Shown in pieces: positions 47,613-56,905 of a stretch of 58,726 bases of DNA. Both the position numbers and the translations under genes were made by a program. Under the pieces are notes generated by a model that ran no database searches, was not told where the DNA came from, and worked only from the letters and a program-made list of their open reading frames with translations. The stretch's first letter is position 1, and the number at the start of each line of letters is the position of its first letter. This stretch comes from Oscillospiraceae bacterium HV4-5-C5C (GTDB taxonomy: Bacteria > Bacillota > Clostridia > Saccharofermentanales > Fastidiosipilaceae), in contig JAAVLZ010000018.1 of assembly GCA_012034405.1 (NCBI GenBank), positions 1 to 58,726 of the forward strand. Reading direction: 5' to 3'.

Positions 47613-48865
47613 GACTGATCTGCTCCTTTATTGTTGGTCTCAGGTACACCGGCAGGCGCGTCAGCCTGTTCCGTGGTCTGAGACTTGGTGGTATCCGGAT
47701 CGGGCCGGATTTGTTCCTGCCACTGGCCGTAGCCTTCCTGCGCCAGCTCTTCATAAGGGATAAAGCGAAGGGCGGCGCTGTTAATACAGTAGCGCAGTCC
47801 CCCGGCAGAAGCAGGTCCATCCTCAAAGACGTGTCCCAGGTGGCTGTTAGCCATAACGCTGCGAACCTCAGTCCGCACCATCCCGTGACTGTGATCCGGG
47901 AGCTGAACGATGTTCTGGGCTGCTACCGGCCGGGTAAAGCTTGGCCAGCCGCAGCCTGAATCATATTTGTCCTCTGAGCTGAACAGCGGCTGACCGCTCA
48001 CGCGGTCTACATATAAGCCGGGCCGGAATTCCGCGTCATAGGGATTACGAAACGGCGGTTCCGTTGCCTGGTGCTGAGTGACCTCATATTCCAGCGGGGT
48101 GAGATGCTGCCGCAGCGTCCGGTCGTCCGGTCTGACAAAAGTCTCCGGCTGAGCGGGTTTGGGACTGGCCGCTTCAGCCGCGGCGGACGGAACGGCGTCG
48201 TTTTGGACTTCCGCTTGTTCCTCGCCTGCTGCCGCAGCCTGGTCCCCGGTTGGTGCGGCTGTCCGGACGGCCTTCAGATTATCCGGTAAATACAGACTGA
48301 GAGCCTGGTAAAAATTCCGGGCCGGGATCTGGGAGTAGCCGCCGGGATTCTTATCCAGATAGTGCTGATGATAGTCTTCTGCCGGTACAAATGAAGATAA
48401 CGGCAGAAATTCCGTACAGATACGACCATCCAGACGGCTGCGCAACCGCTCAAATGCCGCGGTGATCTCCGGAATATCCTCTTCCTGACTGTAGTAAATC
48501 CCGCTGCGGTACTGCCGTCCCCAGTCATAACCCTGATGATCCGGATGTAAAGGATCAATGAGGGCAAAAAAGATATCCAGCAGACTGCTTAAGCTCAGGA
48601 GCTCCGGCGCGTAATAAAGCCGGACGGCCAGGACATAATCACTCTGGCCGTAACAGACGCGGTTGTAACTGGCATCCCCGATACCATTGGCATAGCCCGC
48701 GGCAGAGCAGGCTACGCCGGGTACACGCGTCATCCAGGCCTGAACCGCCCAGAACTGACCGCCGGCCAGGACGATTTCCTTCAACACCCGGTGACTGAAA
48801 TCTATTTCCTGGTTAGGGTTGGGCGCCCAGCCGGTCAAAGATGGATCCGACTTTTCTTTTGCCAT
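47609..48865 (-). CDS. MsrA-MsrB fusion protein with degenerate MsrA domain
   Basis: The C-terminal MsrB domain (about 245-375) is intact: SGCGWPSF (Cys305), [12 protein letters not shown], and catalytic Cys360 in [12 protein letters not shown]. The N-terminal part (about 25-190) is clearly MsrA-like ([15 protein letters not shown], Tyr119, Asp114, [12 protein letters not shown]), but the catalytic GCFW motif reads GQFW (Gln37, codon CAG) and the GHAE glutamate is replaced (DYVL). It is therefore likely inactive on S-methionine sulfoxide, or repurposed. An Ala/Pro/Glu-rich linker (200-245) joins the domains. AAAGGAGG precedes the start. First gene of a msrAB-cysE-unknown operon. No signal peptide. 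Confidence 0.92.
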   Translation of the reverse strand: MAKEKSDPSLTGWAPNPNQEIDFSHRVLKEIVLAGGQFWAVQAWMTRVPGVACSAAGYANGIGDASYNRVCYGQSDYVLAVRLYYAPELLSLSSLLDIFFALIDPLHPDHQGYDWGRQYRSGIYYSQEEDIPEITAAFERLRSRLDGRICTEFLPLSSFVPAEDYHQHYLDKNPGGYSQIPARNFYQALSLYLPDNLKAVRTAAPTGDQAAAAGEEQAEVQNDAVPSAAAEAASPKPAQPETFVRPDDRTLRQHLTPLEYEVTQHQATEPPFRNPYDAEFRPGLYVDRVSGQPLFSSEDKYDSGCGWPSFTRPVAAQNIVQLPDHSHGMVRTEVRSVMANSHLGHVFEDGPASAGGLRYCINSAALRFIPYEELAQEGYGQWQEQIRPDPDTTKSQTTEQADAPAGVPETNNKGADQS

Positions 48866-48995
48866 GGTTACGACCTCCTTTTGTTCATTGTATTATAAAG
48901 AATTTCAGGGACAAGGTGTTAATTAAGCGCAGATGGTCAGCGCGGGCAGCCGGACCGGCTTTTGCTTTGGCTTTACAAAATGTTCACAAAATAAA

Positions 48996-49012
48996 GGTCA
49001 GTTAAAGTCAAA
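48996..49012 (+). promoter_or_regulatory. CtsR operator 1 (imperfect)
   Basis: GGTCAGT-TAA-AGTCAAA has the CtsR direct-heptad layout (RGTCAAA, 3-base spacer, RGTCAAA), first heptad 5 of 7. It ends six bases before the -35, just upstream of the promoter. Confidence 0.7.
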
Positions 49013-49017
49013 AAACC

Positions 49018-49045
49018 TTGACAGCCCTTTGCTCCCTGCTATAAT
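49018..49045 (+). promoter_or_regulatory. Promoter of the ctsR-mcsA-mcsB-clpC operon
   Basis: TTGACA (49018-49023), 16-base spacer, TATAAT (49040-49045), with TGC before the -10. This is the best sigma-A promoter in the window. CtsR operators flank it on both sides. Confidence 0.9.
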
Positions 49046-49047
49046 AA

Positions 49048-49064
49048 AGTCAAATAAAGTCAAA
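49048..49064 (+). promoter_or_regulatory. CtsR operator 2 (perfect)
   Basis: AGTCAAA-TAA-AGTCAAA is a perfect CtsR tandem heptad, covering the transcription start just downstream of TATAAT. CtsR bound here blocks initiation until heat or McsB inactivates it. Confidence 0.93.
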
Positions 49065-49131
49065 CGACTTTATGAGCTCCCGCCCTTTGGGGACGAGAGG
49101 CAGCAGGTTTCAGATTTAAGGAGATGTAAAA

Positions 49132-49608
49132 ATGGCCAGATTGAGCGATGTAATTGAGCAGCTGATCAAAGAACTCATTGAGGAAAACAATGGCTGCGCA
49201 GAAATTACCCGCAGTGAGCTGGCTGAGCAGGTCAACTGCGTGCCTTCGCAGATAACCTATGTCCTGTCTACCCGTTTTACGAACGGTCAGGGCTATCTGG
49301 TTGAAAGCCGGCGCGGCGGCGGCGGCTGGATCCGGATCCGCCGGATCAGCAACAGTACCACCGCGGAGCACTATATCATGCATGCTCTCAACGCTATGGG
49401 AGAGCAGTTGAGTCAGCAGCAGGCGGAGGTTTATTTAAAGAACTTTGTGGATTATGACGTGATTCCCCGGCCGGTGGCCAGAGTTATGAAAGGCGGTTTG
49501 TCTGATCAGGCCCTGAACCGGATTGATACCGGACTGAGGGATTTTGTCAGGATGGATATGATGAAGAATATGCTGATGTGCTTTATTTTGGGCTCGGCGT
49601 CCAAGTAG
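49132..49608 (+). CDS. ctsR: Heat-shock repressor CtsR
   Basis: CtsR is the winged-helix repressor of class III heat-shock genes of Firmicutes. Typical sequence: DVIEQLIKELIEENNG, SELAEQVNCVPSQITYVLSTRF, then the beta-wing RRGGGGWIRI with the glycine-rich thermosensing loop. The C-terminal domain, for McsB and dimer contacts, is present. 158 residues. AAGGAGA lies before the ATG. It represses its own operon through two operators. Confidence 0.97.
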   Translation: MARLSDVIEQLIKELIEENNGCAEITRSELAEQVNCVPSQITYVLSTRFTNGQGYLVESRRGGGGWIRIRRISNSTTAEHYIMHALNAMGEQLSQQQAEVYLKNFVDYDVIPRPVARVMKGGLSDQALNRIDTGLRDFVRMDMMKNMLMCFILGSASK

Positions 49609-49660
49609 AGCTGAGGTTGACGGTATTGTTCATTGTAGTCCGGAAAGGGGAGCAAACATT

Positions 49661-50350
49661 ATGAAATGTGATCGTTGTCATCAAAATCAGGCAGCTGTCA
49701 CGCTCACGCAGACGATTAACGGCGTGACCCGTGACCTCCATCTGTGCCCGGCCTGCGCGTCTGAGCTGGAAGCTCAGTTTGCCAAGCATACCTGGGCCAA
49801 GCTGTTTCCGGATAACTTTTTTGGCAGCTGGCTGGGCCATACCGGCGGCATACCGGATTTTGGAGGCACGGCCCAGCAAGGCTTAACCTGCCCCAGCTGC
49901 AGCACCAGCTTTGCTGACTTCTTAAAAACAGGGCTGTTTGGCTGTCCGGACTGCTACCGGGCCTTTGCCCCTGAGCTGGACGGACTGTTCCGCAGAGTGC
50001 AGGGACAGACCCGGCATGTGGGCCGGGGCATTCAGCCCGCAGCGGCCGGGTCCGGCCGGACGGCTGCCGGGAGCGGCTCCGGACCCCGGCCGGAGCGCAC
50101 CGCCGTTGCCGGAGCCGCCGCCACGCCGCCGGATCCGGTCGGTCAGGTGACTTTGGAGCTGCAGCAGCTCAAGGAACGTCAGAGCCGCGCGGTTTCCCGG
50201 GAAGACTATGAAAGCGCCGCGCAGTGCCGGGATGAAATCCTGCGGCTGCGGCAGCGCCTGGAGAAGCTGCAGGCTGCGGGCAGTGCTTCGCCGGCCGCAG
50301 CTGAGACGGCTGAGGGAACAGCCGCTAAGCAGAAAGGGGAAAGCCTATGA
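49661..50350 (+). CDS. mcsA: McsA, activator of protein arginine kinase
   Basis: McsA is a zinc protein that binds and activates McsB. Four CxxC pairs are visible (CDRC, CPAC, CPSC, CPDC), the classic McsA zinc-finger pattern, followed by a UVR domain (QQLKERQSRAVSREDYESAAQCRDEI). Between them lies a long Gly/Ala/Pro-rich linker (about residues 115-165), extending the protein to 229 residues versus about 185 in B. subtilis. The stop overlaps the mcsB start (ATGA). Confidence 0.93.
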   Translation: MKCDRCHQNQAAVTLTQTINGVTRDLHLCPACASELEAQFAKHTWAKLFPDNFFGSWLGHTGGIPDFGGTAQQGLTCPSCSTSFADFLKTGLFGCPDCYRAFAPELDGLFRRVQGQTRHVGRGIQPAAAGSGRTAAGSGSGPRPERTAVAGAAATPPDPVGQVTLELQQLKERQSRAVSREDYESAAQCRDEILRLRQRLEKLQAAGSASPAAAETAEGTAAKQKGESL

Positions 50351-51402
50351 CATGGTATATAGACCGTGGTCCGGATTCAGACTTTATTATTTCATCCCGG
50401 ATTCGCCTGGCCCGTAATGTCCGCGGATATCGCTTTCCCAACCGGATGAGTCCGGAGGAAGCCAGACAGTTTGTCAAAACAGCGGAAGACGCTTTTATGC
50501 AGGCTAATCGCGGGATGAGCCGCCGCTACACGGTGGTGGATCTTAAGGAGCTGGCGCCGGAAGAGCGCTTATCACTGGCGGAAAAACGCCTGATCAGTGA
50601 AGACCTGCTCAAGCACAGTGACAGCTGCGGGGTGGTGATCAGCCGGGATGAAGCCTTGTCCGTGATGCTGGGTGAGGAAGACCATATTCGCATTCAGGCG
50701 ATGGCGCCTGGTTTTGATCTGGATAAGGCTTACCAGGAGGCCTCCCGGGCGGCGGCTGTTTTTGAAGAACGGCTGCCGGTGGCCTATGACGAACAATACG
50801 GCTTTTTGACTGCCTGTCCGACCAATACGGGTACAGGCCTGCGGGCGTCCGTGATGATTCACCTGCCGGCGCTGACGGAGCTGGGCCAGATCCGCGCGCT
50901 GATAGAAAATCTGCAGAAACTGGGCTTTACGGTACGGGGTAATTACGGCGAGAACAGTCAGGCCACAGGTTACCTGTATCAGATTTCAAACCAGATCACC
51001 CTGGGTTTAAGTGAAACGGATCTGATCCGGGATCTGCAGCAGACCGTGCGGCAGGTCATGGGACTGGAAGGCCAGGCCAGACAGCGTTTGTACGGCGCCA
51101 ATCAGGCCAGGACGGAGGACCGGATTTACCGGGCTTTGGGTACACTGAGCTACGCCCGGCTGATCAGCAGTGAGGAAGCCCTCAAGCTTTTGTCTGACCT
51201 GAGGCTGGGGGTTGAGACCGGCGTGCTCAAGCAGCTGAAACCGGAGGATGTCAACCGCCTGACCATTAGCATCGGCCCGGGCACCATTCAGAAAGCCGCA
51301 GGAGAACCGCTGGACACAACCAGCCGCGACCGCCAGAGGGCCCGTCTGATCCGGGAGACGCTTGAAAACGCGGCCGCCGGTAACCAGCAGCAGCCTGACT
51401 GA
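50347..51402 (+). CDS. mcsB: Protein arginine kinase McsB
   Basis: McsB phosphorylates arginine residues, marking proteins for ClpCP and inactivating CtsR. It has the guanido-kinase catalytic domain (SSRIRLARNVRGYRFP, VVISRDEALSVMLGEEDHIRIQ, LTACPTNTGTGLRASVMIHLP, NYGENSQATGYLYQISNQITLG) with the catalytic cysteine of the family in TACPTNTG. 351 residues, standard. Coupled to mcsA by a 4-base overlap. Confidence 0.97.
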   Translation: MTWYIDRGPDSDFIISSRIRLARNVRGYRFPNRMSPEEARQFVKTAEDAFMQANRGMSRRYTVVDLKELAPEERLSLAEKRLISEDLLKHSDSCGVVISRDEALSVMLGEEDHIRIQAMAPGFDLDKAYQEASRAAAVFEERLPVAYDEQYGFLTACPTNTGTGLRASVMIHLPALTELGQIRALIENLQKLGFTVRGNYGENSQATGYLYQISNQITLGLSETDLIRDLQQTVRQVMGLEGQARQRLYGANQARTEDRIYRALGTLSYARLISSEEALKLLSDLRLGVETGVLKQLKPEDVNRLTISIGPGTIQKAAGEPLDTTSRDRQRARLIRETLENAAAGNQQQPD

Positions 51403-51446
51403 GCAGCATAGCTGAATATAGATAGATAACTTAAGGAGAACATATT

Positions 51447-54287
51447 ATGATCATGAAATTTTCACCCCGAACCGCGCAGGTTATGATCCGCGCGTACCTG
51501 ACGGCCAAATCTTTTCAACTGGATTATATCGGCACCGAACATCTGTTAGCCGGCATTTTAAGTGAAGAAAACGGCCCGGCCTGCGATGCGCTGGCTGAGG
51601 AGGGCGTGACCCGTGAAAACTTTGCGGAAGCGCTGCGCAGTATCAGTGAACGGGAGCAGACCGACCCTGAAATGTCGCGGGACTTTGATATCCAGCAGAT
51701 TATGCGCCTGGTCACTCCCCGTACCAAACGGGTCTTTGAGCTGGCCACGCATCTGAGCAATCGTCTGGGCAATAGCGTCATTGAGCCGGAGCACCTGCTT
51801 CTGGGCATTTTGCAGGAGGGCGACAGCGTCGCCATCCGGCTGCTGAACGGCAGCGGCGCCAACCTGCAGGCTGTTTTTCAGAATCTGATTGCGCAGCTGC
51901 AAAGCAGTGACGGCGAAGAAGAGGACAGTGAGGGCGGTGAGGCCGGCAGTGATGCTGAAGAGCTCAACCGCATTAATGATAATCTGAATATTTACCGGCA
52001 GGGCCAGTCCGGTCAGCGCCCGGCAGCTGGCGGCAACGGCAGCAAACGCGGCGGCCGCCACAAAATGCTGGACAAATATGGCAGCAACCTGACGGAGGAA
52101 GCACGCAAGCATGTATTTGATCCGATCATCGGGCGGCAGAAGGAGATTACCCGCGTGGTGCAGATCCTGGCGCGGCGGACTAAAAATAACCCTGTGCTGA
52201 TCGGCGAACCAGGCGTCGGTAAAACGGCGGTGGCTCAAGGTCTGGCGGAGCTGATTGTAGAGGACAGCGCCCCGGCTTTCCTGAAAAATAAGGAGCTGTA
52301 TTCTGTTGATCTGAGCGGCATGCTGGCCGGCGCCAAATACCGCGGTGAATTTGAGGAGCGCTTAAAAGGTGTGACTACGGAAGCCGCGGAGGACGGCAAT
52401 GTAATCTTATTTATAGACGAATTGCATACCCTGATCGGGACAGGCGCCGGCGGTGACGGCGGCACCATGGACGCGGCCAATATCCTGAAGCCGCTGCTGA
52501 CCAATGGTAAACTCCAGATCATCGGCGCGACGACGATTGATGAATACCACAAGCACATTGAAAAGGACGCCGCGCTGGAGCGCCGTTTCCAGCCGGTTAT
52601 GGTCGGTGAACCCAGCGCGGAAGAAAGCATCCAGATCCTGAAAGGCATTCGCTCCAAATATGAGGAGCACCATCACGTCAAGATCACGGATGAGGCGCTG
52701 GAAGCCGCGGTCAAGCTGTCTCAGCGCTACATTACCGATCGGTTCCTGCCGGATAAGGCCATTGACCTGATGGATGAAGGCGCGTCCAAGTTAAGAATCC
52801 ATACCTATGCTGATCCGCCTGAGGTGAAAGCCCTGAAGGAGAAGCTCAGCAAGATAGAGGATGAAAAACGGGAAGCCGCGGAACAGGAGGCCTTTGAAAA
52901 GGCCGCGGCGCTGCTCAAGCAGGAGCAGGCCCTGCAGGCGGAGCTCAGCCAGAAACAGGCTGACTGGCAAAAAGATCAGGACGGCCAGCACAATGTACTG
53001 ACGGCCGATGATATTGCCGATGTGGTGGCGCAGTGGACCGGCGTGCCGGTCCGCAAAATCACGGAAAACGACAGTGAAAAGCTGCGCAACCTGGAAGCTG
53101 AACTGCATAAACGGGTAATCGGCCAGGACGAAGCGGTTACCGCAGTAGCCAAGGCTATCCGCCGCGGCCGCCTGGGTCTCAAAAACCCCAACCGGCCTAC
53201 CGGTTCCTTTATCTTCCTGGGTACCACGGGCGTGGGCAAAACCGAGCTGGCCAAAGCCTTGGCTGAGGTCATGTTCGGGGATGAAAACGCCATGATCAGG
53301 ATTGACATGTCGGAGTACATGGAGAAGTTTGATGTCAGTAAACTGATTGGCTCGCCGCCGGGATATGTGGGCTATGACGAAGGCGGCCAGCTGACGGAAA
53401 AAGTCCGCCGCCGTCCCTATTCAGTGGTGCTTTTTGATGAGATTGAGAAAGCTCATCCGGATGTGTTCAACGCCTTGCTGCAGATCCTGGAAGACGGCCG
53501 TCTGACAGATGGACAGGGCCGTACCGTGGACTTCCGCAATACCATCATCATCATGACCAGCAATATTGGCGCCCGGCTGCTGACCGGCTCAACCAGCCGG
53601 CCCATCGGCTTTGCCTCAGCCAGCTCCAGTGAGGCGAAGGATCCTGAAAAGGCCCGCCTGTATGGGGGCCGCAATTATGAGGAAGCCCGCAAGCTGGTGC
53701 TGGAAGAAGTCCGCAAGACTTTTAATCCGGAATTTATCAACCGGGTGGACGCGCTGATCTTCTTCCACATGCTGGATCATGAGGCCATGCTCAAGATCGT
53801 CCGCATCATGCTCCAGCAATTGAGTCAGCGGCTGGCGCCGGTCGGCCTCAAACTGGAGACTACAGAGGAGGCCGAACGCTTCTTAATCCAGAAGGGCTAC
53901 GACCCCAGCTACGGCGCTCGTCCGCTGCGCCGTGAAATTCAGACCGCGGTGGAAGACCGCATCTCTGAAGCGATGCTGGACGGCGTGTTGAAAAACGGCG
54001 ACACGGCCCTGGTTACGGTGACTGACGGTGATATCGCGGTATATAACGCGGCTAACCCGCCCAAACCAGCTGATGACCGCGCCAAGAGCGACAAAAAGGC
54101 TGATGGCGCCAGGTCGGCCGGGTCTAAAAAGGCCCGGCCGGCGGGGCCGGTCATAGCAGTGGATTTGCCGGAGGGTGAAACCGCCGCGGAAAAACCCGGC
54201 CCGGCTGCCGGCCAGTCCGGTCCGGCCCCTGAGGCTGGCTCCGCAGCTGACGCAGGGTCAGGGAAAGCTGATAGTCAGGACCAGTAA
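51447..54287 (+). CDS. clpC: ATP-dependent protease ATPase subunit ClpC with long C-terminal tail
   Basis: AAA+ unfoldase that delivers arginine-phosphorylated or adaptor-bound proteins to ClpP. N-domain repeats are at about 1-150; Walker A1 GEPGVGKT at 253-260 and Walker A2 GTTGVGKT at 592-599. A UVR-like middle helix ([22 protein letters not shown]) separates the ATPase domains. Unusually the N-linker (about 150-205) is long and acidic then basic, and a 77-residue Ala/Pro/Gly/Lys-rich disordered tail follows the D2 domain from about residue 870. Total length 946 versus about 810. AAGGAGA lies eight bases before the ATG. Confidence 0.97.
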   Translation: MIMKFSPRTAQVMIRAYLTAKSFQLDYIGTEHLLAGILSEENGPACDALAEEGVTRENFAEALRSISEREQTDPEMSRDFDIQQIMRLVTPRTKRVFELATHLSNRLGNSVIEPEHLLLGILQEGDSVAIRLLNGSGANLQAVFQNLIAQLQSSDGEEEDSEGGEAGSDAEELNRINDNLNIYRQGQSGQRPAAGGNGSKRGGRHKMLDKYGSNLTEEARKHVFDPIIGRQKEITRVVQILARRTKNNPVLIGEPGVGKTAVAQGLAELIVEDSAPAFLKNKELYSVDLSGMLAGAKYRGEFEERLKGVTTEAAEDGNVILFIDELHTLIGTGAGGDGGTMDAANILKPLLTNGKLQIIGATTIDEYHKHIEKDAALERRFQPVMVGEPSAEESIQILKGIRSKYEEHHHVKITDEALEAAVKLSQRYITDRFLPDKAIDLMDEGASKLRIHTYADPPEVKALKEKLSKIEDEKREAAEQEAFEKAAALLKQEQALQAELSQKQADWQKDQDGQHNVLTADDIADVVAQWTGVPVRKITENDSEKLRNLEAELHKRVIGQDEAVTAVAKAIRRGRLGLKNPNRPTGSFIFLGTTGVGKTELAKALAEVMFGDENAMIRIDMSEYMEKFDVSKLIGSPPGYVGYDEGGQLTEKVRRRPYSVVLFDEIEKAHPDVFNALLQILEDGRLTDGQGRTVDFRNTIIIMTSNIGARLLTGSTSRPIGFASASSSEAKDPEKARLYGGRNYEEARKLVLEEVRKTFNPEFINRVDALIFFHMLDHEAMLKIVRIMLQQLSQRLAPVGLKLETTEEAERFLIQKGYDPSYGARPLRREIQTAVEDRISEAMLDGVLKNGDTALVTVTDGDIAVYNAANPPKPADDRAKSDKKADGARSAGSKKARPAGPVIAVDLPEGETAAEKPGPAAGQSGPAPEAGSAADAGSGKADSQDQ

Positions 54288-54334
54288 GCCCCCAGCGGCC
54301 CACAGCAGCCTTAAGCTTGCGGAAGGACGGTATG

Positions 54335-54372
54335 AAGCCGGCCCGGATTGTCTGAATCCGGGCCGGCTTTTT
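54335..54372 (+). terminator. Strong intrinsic terminator of the clpC operon
   Basis: A perfect 14-bp stem (54336-54349 with 54355-54368), GC-rich, closes a five-base loop GTCTG and runs into TTTTT. It ends the ctsR-mcsA-mcsB-clpC transcript. Confidence 0.95.
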
Positions 54373-54398
54373 GCTGTCTTTCCTGCTCAGCTGCCGCG

Positions 54399-54407
54399 TG
54401 CTATGCT
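54399..54407 (+). promoter_or_regulatory. Extended -10 promoter of the CpXC gene
   Basis: TGCTATGCT lies 45 bases upstream of the ATG at 54452, just after the clpC terminator. A small GGCTG-AAT-CAGCC hairpin (54416-54428) sits in the short leader. Confidence 0.4.
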
Positions 54408-54451
54408 AACGTTAAGGCTGAATCAGCCCTGTTAAATAAAGGAGTGTAGTT

Positions 54452-55228
54452 ATGACCCTCTTTCATAAAGAAACCTTACCCTGCCCCTTTTGCACCGCGG
54501 ATGAGGAGGTCCTGATCTGGGACCGCATTGACCTGGCGGAAGACCCGGATCTGAAGGACCGCATCTACCGTAAGGACATTCAGTCGCATATCTGTCAGAA
54601 CTGCGGTGAGACCTATGTGCTCTCCCGCCCTTTCTTATATGTGGATCAACAATCTAAGCTGCAGATTTATTACTGCCCGCAGTATCTGGAGCTGCTTGAA
54701 GCTGACGGCTCTCAGACCGGGGCAAAACCCGCGGACGGAGCAGCGGCCGCCGCTATCCGGGAGCGGGACCCGGCTACCAATCTGCCGCCGGCGCTGACGG
54801 CAGCTCTGGAAGCGGTGTTCCCTGCGGAACAGCTTAAAGCCTGGCGGCTGCGGTTGACGCTGACCTATAATCAGCTGATTGAAAAAATGCATCTGGCCGA
54901 TCACCATATGGACGACCGGATCATGGAAGTCGTTAAGCTTGCGCTGCGCAGCCGTTACCTGACAGAAGAAAACCTTTTACTGGAGGAAATGTATTTCCTG
55001 TCCGCCAATGACGACAGCCTGATGTTTGAAGTCAGGGAGGCGGAAAAAGGCTGGTACAGCTTGGAGAGCCAGACGGCGCTTTACCGCAACGCGGAAACGT
55101 TATTGGCCGGACGGCTGCCGGCGGAAGGCCGCTGGACCCTGGCTGACCACCACTACGCGGCACAGCTGATTCAACCGCCGGAGGCTGCGCCGGCCTCCCC
55201 GGCGACGACGGCTGACGGAGGGGCGTGA
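54452..55228 (+). CDS. CpXC-domain protein
   Basis: The N-terminus has the CpXC pattern: Cys11-Pro-Phe-Cys14 and Cys48-Gln-Asn-Cys51, probably a zinc ribbon, within a beta-rich segment (residues 5-85). The C-terminal 130 residues are helical (EKMHLADHHMDDRIMEVVKLALRSRYL) with a possible regulatory role. The function of the family is unknown. 258 residues. It lies on the same strand as the MocR-type gene, 7 bases before it, so the two are an operon. Confidence 0.82.
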   Translation: MTLFHKETLPCPFCTADEEVLIWDRIDLAEDPDLKDRIYRKDIQSHICQNCGETYVLSRPFLYVDQQSKLQIYYCPQYLELLEADGSQTGAKPADGAAAAAIRERDPATNLPPALTAALEAVFPAEQLKAWRLRLTLTYNQLIEKMHLADHHMDDRIMEVVKLALRSRYLTEENLLLEEMYFLSANDDSLMFEVREAEKGWYSLESQTALYRNAETLLAGRLPAEGRWTLADHHYAAQLIQPPEAAPASPATTADGGA

Positions 55229-55235
55229 AGTCCGG

Positions 55236-56714
55236 ATGGCTATGGACCTGCCCCGCCTGGATGAAACGTTGCCGGAACCGCTGTATGAACAGCTGGCCCA
55301 GGCTATAAGAGAAGCGATCCGCAACGGCGAGCTGGCGGGCGGTTCTGCCATGCCCTCCCTGCGGCAGCTGGCGCAGCGTTTAGGTCTGGGACTGATCACG
55401 GTGCAGACAGCCTATCAGCGCCTGAGCGAAGAAGGCTATCTGCTGGCCCAGCCCCGCCGCGGCTATTTTGTGGCCAGACTCCAGGCGCCGCCGTCCCCGG
55501 CCTTTCCGACCGCCTGGCAGCAGGCCGGCGCCGGAGCTGACCTGTCTGCCGGCCTGCTGCCCGCCGCGCCCCAGCCGTCCTGGCTTTACGACTTCACATA
55601 TGAAGGCGTGGATCCGGCCAGCTTCCCCTATAAAGACTGGTCCCGGCTGACCCGCCAGATCCTGGCTGCCAGACCCGCGTTTTTAAGTCAGCCCCCGCCG
55701 TCTGGCGGCCTGCCTCAGCTGAATCAGGCGCTGGCGGCCTATCTGGCTCAGGCCCGCGGTGTTCGCTGCCAGCCGGAGCAGATCATCATCAGCTCCGGTT
55801 CGGATGCCTTGCTCAATCTTCTGCTGCGGCTGCTCCCGCCGGAAGCTTGCCGCTGCTTTGGCGTGGAAAATCCGGGATACAACCCGGTAGCAGAGCAGGT
55901 GGCCGCTCAGGGCCTGCCGCGGCGCTCGCTGCCCGTCCGGCGTGAGGCTGGCGGCATTGATTACCAGGCTTTAATAGAAAGTCCGGTCACGTGCCTGAGC
56001 ATTACCCCTACCCACCAGTTTCCTACCGGCGCCATCATGCCGGTCACCTTGCGGTACAAACTGCTGGATTGGCTGGCCAGACAGCCGGAGCGCTATATAC
56101 TGGAAGACGATTATGACAGTGAACTGAAATATGTGGGCCGGGCAATTCCAGCGCTTAAAAGTCTGCCCGGCAGCGAACGGGTGGTGTATCTGGGCAGTTT
56201 TGGCAAATCCGTCTCGCCCGGCCTTCGCCTGAGTTATATGGTGCTGCCGCGGACGCTGCAGCAGCGGCTGCCGCAGATCCGGCCTGCTTTACGTTGTCCG
56301 GTCCCGGTGCTGGAGCAGGCGGTGATGGCGGCGTTTTTGACCTCGCCGGCGTTTGACCGGCAGCTGGCGGAAAACCGTAAACGCTACCGGGCCAAACGCA
56401 ACTTTTTAGTTCAGGCTGTCCGGGCCTGGGGGCACGGACGCTGCCGGATCATCGGCGCTGAAGCCGGCTTACACCTGCTGCTTGAAATAGACAGCGGCTG
56501 GACTGCCCCGCAGCTTTGCCGGCAGGCGGCCAGCCTGGGCATCAGAGTCTATCCGCTGGAGCAGTTCTGTCAGGAGCGCGATCTGCCGTGGCCCTGGTCA
56601 AGGCCCTGTCTTCTGCTAGGTTACGCCCGGATCAGTGAGGCCGGCCTCAAAGACGGTTTGCGGCTGCTGCTGAATCTGATTCTCTCTTCGCCAGCCGGGA
56701 CCGACCCGGAGTAG
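55236..56714 (+). CDS. MocR/PdxR-type regulator (GntR HTH + aminotransferase domain)
   Basis: N-terminal GntR winged helix (about residues 15-80, AMPSLRQLAQRLGLGLITVQTAYQRLSEEGYLL) fused to a type I aminotransferase-like domain. The PLP lysine is Lys324 in GSFGKSVSPGLRLSYM, with the PLP-binding YILEDDYDSE preceding. MocR proteins often control vitamin B6 or GABA genes; no such gene (pdxS, pdxT, gabT) is adjacent, so the target is unknown. 492 residues. The start is not firmly fixed: ATG 55236 or 55242. Confidence 0.9.
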   Translation: MAMDLPRLDETLPEPLYEQLAQAIREAIRNGELAGGSAMPSLRQLAQRLGLGLITVQTAYQRLSEEGYLLAQPRRGYFVARLQAPPSPAFPTAWQQAGAGADLSAGLLPAAPQPSWLYDFTYEGVDPASFPYKDWSRLTRQILAARPAFLSQPPPSGGLPQLNQALAAYLAQARGVRCQPEQIIISSGSDALLNLLLRLLPPEACRCFGVENPGYNPVAEQVAAQGLPRRSLPVRREAGGIDYQALIESPVTCLSITPTHQFPTGAIMPVTLRYKLLDWLARQPERYILEDDYDSELKYVGRAIPALKSLPGSERVVYLGSFGKSVSPGLRLSYMVLPRTLQQRLPQIRPALRCPVPVLEQAVMAAFLTSPAFDRQLAENRKRYRAKRNFLVQAVRAWGHGRCRIIGAEAGLHLLLEIDSGWTAPQLCRQAASLGIRVYPLEQFCQERDLPWPWSRPCLLLGYARISEAGLKDGLRLLLNLILSSPAGTDPE

Positions 56715-56849
56715 GGAGTAGCGTCGCCGGCCTGGAGCGGGGCGGCTGACTGTTCTTTGCCTGGACAGCGGGGCCGGGGGGCTTTGCTTCAGAAGCGGCG
56801 CACTGGTGACCAATACCAGAGGCTGGGCTTGCTATACTGTAAGCAGATC

Positions 56850-56891
56850 GTACAGCCATCCCGGCGCTAAAAACCGTAAATCAGGCTGTAC
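56850..56891 (+). promoter_or_regulatory. 8-bp inverted repeat in the pirin leader
   Basis: GTACAGCC (56850-56857) and GGCTGTAC (56884-56891) are perfect inverted copies 26 bases apart. The right arm abuts the AGGAGAG ribosome site of the pirin gene. A TATACT (about 56833) would start transcription just before the left arm, so the message would begin with this hairpin. Confidence 0.45.
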
Positions 56892-56905
56892 AGGAGAGTG
56901 CCTAT

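Noticed and set aside
48750-48765. Gln in the MsrA motif as a base-call or assembly error
   Set aside because: A Cys codon would need three changes to become CAG, and the second catalytic residue is missing too.
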